42,202 nt of DNA from the NCBI GenBank assembly GCA_910586475.1, contig CAJUHM010000018.1, forward strand, positions 1 through 42,202, in the 5' to 3' direction. The notes under the pieces were generated by a model. That model saw only the letters and a program-made list of their open reading frames with translations. It was not told the DNA's origin and searched no databases. The position numbers and the translations under genes were made by a program. This document shows, piece after piece, positions 40,993 through 42,202 of the stretch. This stretch comes from an uncultured Muribaculaceae bacterium. GTDB lineage: Bacteria; Bacteroidota; Bacteroidia; Bacteroidales; Muribaculaceae. Position 1 is the stretch's first letter. Every line of letters starts with the position of its first letter.

Positions 40993-41571
40993 TTATTGCT
41001 TATTCCCTTTGGCAAGGTTGGCTCTTATTCGGCTCAGGCTTACTTGTGTTATTCCCAAATATGAGGCAATACACCCCAAAGGCAGTCGCTGTAATAGTTC
41101 CGACTGGGTATCCACAAAGTCCTGATAACGTTCTGTCGCAGTCGCAGGCAGCAGGGTTATAACTCGAATTTCAGCGTCAAGCAGTTCAGTCTCGGCAAAT
41201 CTGCGTCCCCAATTGGCAATATTTATATCCTCGTTGTAAAGTTGGGTTAGCACCTCCCTTTTGATGACATAAAGGGTGGAGTCCTCCATCAGTTCCATGG
41301 TCTCATAGCCGGGTTCATTCTTCACATAGCCCATCATTGAAACAATAGTCGCGCCCTCCTTGCCAACCCAAAATGTCACTTCCTTGCCGTCGACAAGTGT
41401 GAATGCGCGTACTATACCCTTGGCTATAAAGTAAACATCCCGCTCGATCTTGCCAATTTCAAGGACGTGATGGCCTTTGGGATAATGAGCCAATTCCATT
41501 GACCGACAAAGAAGGGCCAATGATTCTTCTGGAAGTGTGTGCCTGCGGTCTATAATTTCCTTTATATCCAT
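40993..41571 (-). CDS. Crp/Fnr-family transcriptional regulator
   Basis: A 192-residue regulator with an N-terminal cyclic-nucleotide-binding-type beta roll ('YPKGHHVLEIGKIERDVYFI', 'GIVRAFTLVDGKEVTFWVGKEG') and a C-terminal helix-turn-helix ('LPLGCIASYLGITQVSLSRI'). The residues that bind cAMP in Crp are not conserved in an obvious way, and there is no Cys cluster as in Fnr, so the ligand is unknown. It is divergent from the SMR exporter; its -7 box ends nine bases before the ATG, so the mRNA is nearly leaderless. A role in controlling the neighbouring exporter is likely but inferred from position. Confidence 0.88.
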   Translation of the reverse strand: MDIKEIIDRRHTLPEESLALLCRSMELAHYPKGHHVLEIGKIERDVYFIAKGIVRAFTLVDGKEVTFWVGKEGATIVSMMGYVKNEPGYETMELMEDSTLYVIKREVLTQLYNEDINIANWGRRFAETELLDAEIRVITLLPATATERYQDFVDTQSELLQRLPLGCIASYLGITQVSLSRIRANLAKGNKQ

Positions 41572-41579
41572 ACCGGCTG

Positions 41580-41587
41580 CAAAGTTA
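41580..41587 (-). promoter_or_regulatory. -7 box of the Crp-type gene
   Basis: Minus strand reads TAACTTTG, ending nine bases before the ATG at 41571. It forms an inverted repeat with the box at 41650-41657. Confidence 0.65.
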
Positions 41588-41649
41588 ACAATAATCCTAT
41601 AAGCAGGTATTATTTATCAAATGTAAAATTTTTGATGGAGCCGAGTCAG

Positions 41650-41657
41650 TAACTTTG
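41650..41657 (+). promoter_or_regulatory. -7 box directing the SMR transcript
   Basis: TAACTTTG; start predicted near 41664, about 210 nt before the SMR ATG. A TTTG lies about 15-17 bases upstream, slightly short of the usual 19-20. Confidence 0.6.
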
Positions 41658-41691
41658 CACTCGAAAAAACTGAGCTATATCGCTCATCCCT

Positions 41692-41838
41692 ATGTTATTC
41701 ACGATGTGCATTGCATTTTTTTGTGATTCATGCGGGCGACCCGTTTTCAGCACGAGAGCTGTCGTTTGTTTGTCTGGCGGCCTTTATGATGAAATGGGGA
41801 TCCCGAACCGGAAAATATTCGTTGGATTATATTATTAG
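41692..41838 (+). CDS. Possible 48-residue leader protein with Cys motif
   Basis: An open frame from ATG at 41692 (or an internal ATG at 41704) to TAG at 41836-41838 lies wholly in the predicted leader of the SMR gene. The product has 'FFCDSCGRPVFSTRAVVCLS', with a CxxC and a further Cys, and then 'GGLYDEMGIPNRKIFVGLYY'. It could be a regulatory leader peptide, a small metal-binding protein or chance. The stop is 36 bases before the SMR start. No family recognised. Confidence 0.3.
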   Translation: MLFTMCIAFFCDSCGRPVFSTRAVVCLSGGLYDEMGIPNRKIFVGLYY

Positions 41839-41874
41839 GGTCAGATTGACAGAATCTTTAAACCAAAATAAAAA

Positions 41875-42201
41875 ATGAATTGGATATTGCTGTTTCTTGC
41901 CGGATTGTTTGAGGTTAGCCTCGCCTTCTGTTTGGGAAAAACCAAGGCCGCAACCGGAACAGAGTTTTATTTATGGGGCACCGGTTTTCTTTTGTCCACG
42001 GTGCTTAGTATGTACTTACTCGCGAAGGCCATTCAGACCTTACCAATAGGTACGGCATATGCCGTCTGGACAGGAATCGGGGCTGTCGGTACGGTGATCA
42101 TAGGCATTTTGTTTTTCAAAGAGCCGGCCACACCCTTGCGGTTGTTCTTTATCTTTACTCTTATTGCGTCAATTATAGGACTAAAACTCGTGACAAACTA
42201 A
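41875..42201 (+). CDS. SMR-family exporter, Gdx/SugE subtype
   Basis: A 108-residue, four-helix small multidrug resistance protein. The central Glu13 in 'LLFLAGLFEVSLAF' is the shared proton/substrate site, and 'GTAYAVWTGIGAVGTVI' plus 'IIGLKLVTN' closely match the SugE (Gdx) guanidinium exporters rather than EmrE. Gdx proteins export guanidinium ion in exchange for protons. Position 16, Trp in E. coli SugE, is Leu here, so substrate use could differ. Complete: the stop is at 42199-42201, at the window edge. It is divergent from a Crp-type regulator and read through a long leader. Confidence 0.9.
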   Translation: MNWILLFLAGLFEVSLAFCLGKTKAATGTEFYLWGTGFLLSTVLSMYLLAKAIQTLPIGTAYAVWTGIGAVGTVIIGILFFKEPATPLRLFFIFTLIASIIGLKLVTN

Positions 42202-42202
42202 G

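Larger units (their letters stand above)
41572..41874. other. Divergent crp / SMR control region with long leader
   Basis: 303 bases. It contains a mirrored pair of promoter boxes, each TAACTTTG, at 41580-41587 (minus) and 41650-41657 (plus), embedded in a perfect 10-base inverted repeat. The plus box implies a leader of about 210 nt for the SMR gene. The leader has a hairpin TGAGC...GCTCA near 41671-41686, small G/C hairpins at about 41732-41742 and 41749-41762, and the short open frame described separately. Confidence 0.6.

Noticed and set aside
41728..41765. Two small hairpins resembling a guanidine-II riboswitch ahead of the SMR gene
   Set aside because: The class needs two ACGR tetraloops closed by G/C pairs. 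Here the loops are CGA or GCGAC in one and ACGAGA in the other, so the fit is poor; noted only as part of a leader worth testing.
1..42202. Insertion sequences, prophage genes, CRISPR arrays or rRNA
   Set aside because: I looked for transposase, integrase and Cas-like products, repeated spacers and rRNA segments and found none.

Overview
The window looks like a chromosomal segment of a Bacteroidota member, most likely order Bacteroidales and plausibly a Muribaculaceae-like gut bacterium. The basis is: (i) many intergenic boxes of the form TAnnTTTG, often with TTTG 19-20 bases upstream, which is the promoter type of this phylum; (ii) Bacteroidota-type families such as WG-repeat lipoproteins, PepSY-like lipoproteins, DUF2851, a PCMD-type secreted protein and a receiver/PEP-binding fusion; (iii) few Shine-Dalgarno sequences. 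The family-level guess is inference. Most of the window is core genome. No insertion sequence, phage, integrase or CRISPR array was seen.

Layout. 1-1.2 kb: 5' part of a secreted PCMD-like protein (minus strand). 1.36-4.5 kb: a small MerR-like regulator divergent from alaS, with overlapping promoters. 4.6-9.0 kb: an operon of three paralogous WG-repeat lipoproteins, then a 68-residue repeat-containing lipoprotein with its own promoter and terminators. 9.5-11.8 kb (minus): rsgA, a small winged-helix protein and an exported TPR protein. 11.9-12.35 kb: a PepSY-like lipoprotein whose 3' end overlaps a convergent gene. 12.3-22.4 kb (minus): a probable six-gene operon of a receiver-receiver-PEP-binding protein, a coiled-coil protein, a DPP-IV-like S9 peptidase, a membrane protein, miaA and a secreted protein. 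22.6-28.9 kb (minus): dedA, rpe, ftsK, a LolA-like carrier and trxB, all closely spaced. 29.2 kb: efp with its own promoter and a strong bidirectional terminator, facing a DNA glycosylase and a DUF418 membrane protein. 32.0-32.2 kb (minus): a structured RNA that I interpret as 6S RNA. 32.5-36.1 kb: a DUF2851 protein convergent with a SpoU-type RNA methyltransferase, then a ClC channel. 36.2 kb: tRNA-Leu(UAG). 36.4-39.8 kb (minus): malic enzyme/PTA fusion, phosphodiesterase and SPOR lipoprotein. 40-42.2 kb: a more AT-rich tail with an MBL-fold hydrolase, a Crp/Fnr regulator and a Gdx/SugE-type SMR exporter behind a long leader.

How the genes work together. Translation and RNA metabolism are well represented (alaS, rsgA, miaA, efp, SpoU methyltransferase, tRNA-Leu, candidate 6S RNA). 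Envelope functions are the second theme (lipoproteins, LolA, DedA, SPOR, S9 peptidase). The most novel-looking items are the WG-lipoprotein operon, the receiver/PEP-binding fusion with its coiled-coil neighbour, the 6S-like RNA with competing arms, and the mirrored crp/SMR promoter region with a small cysteine-containing reading frame in the leader. All functional statements are read from sequence and family knowledge; no search was run.
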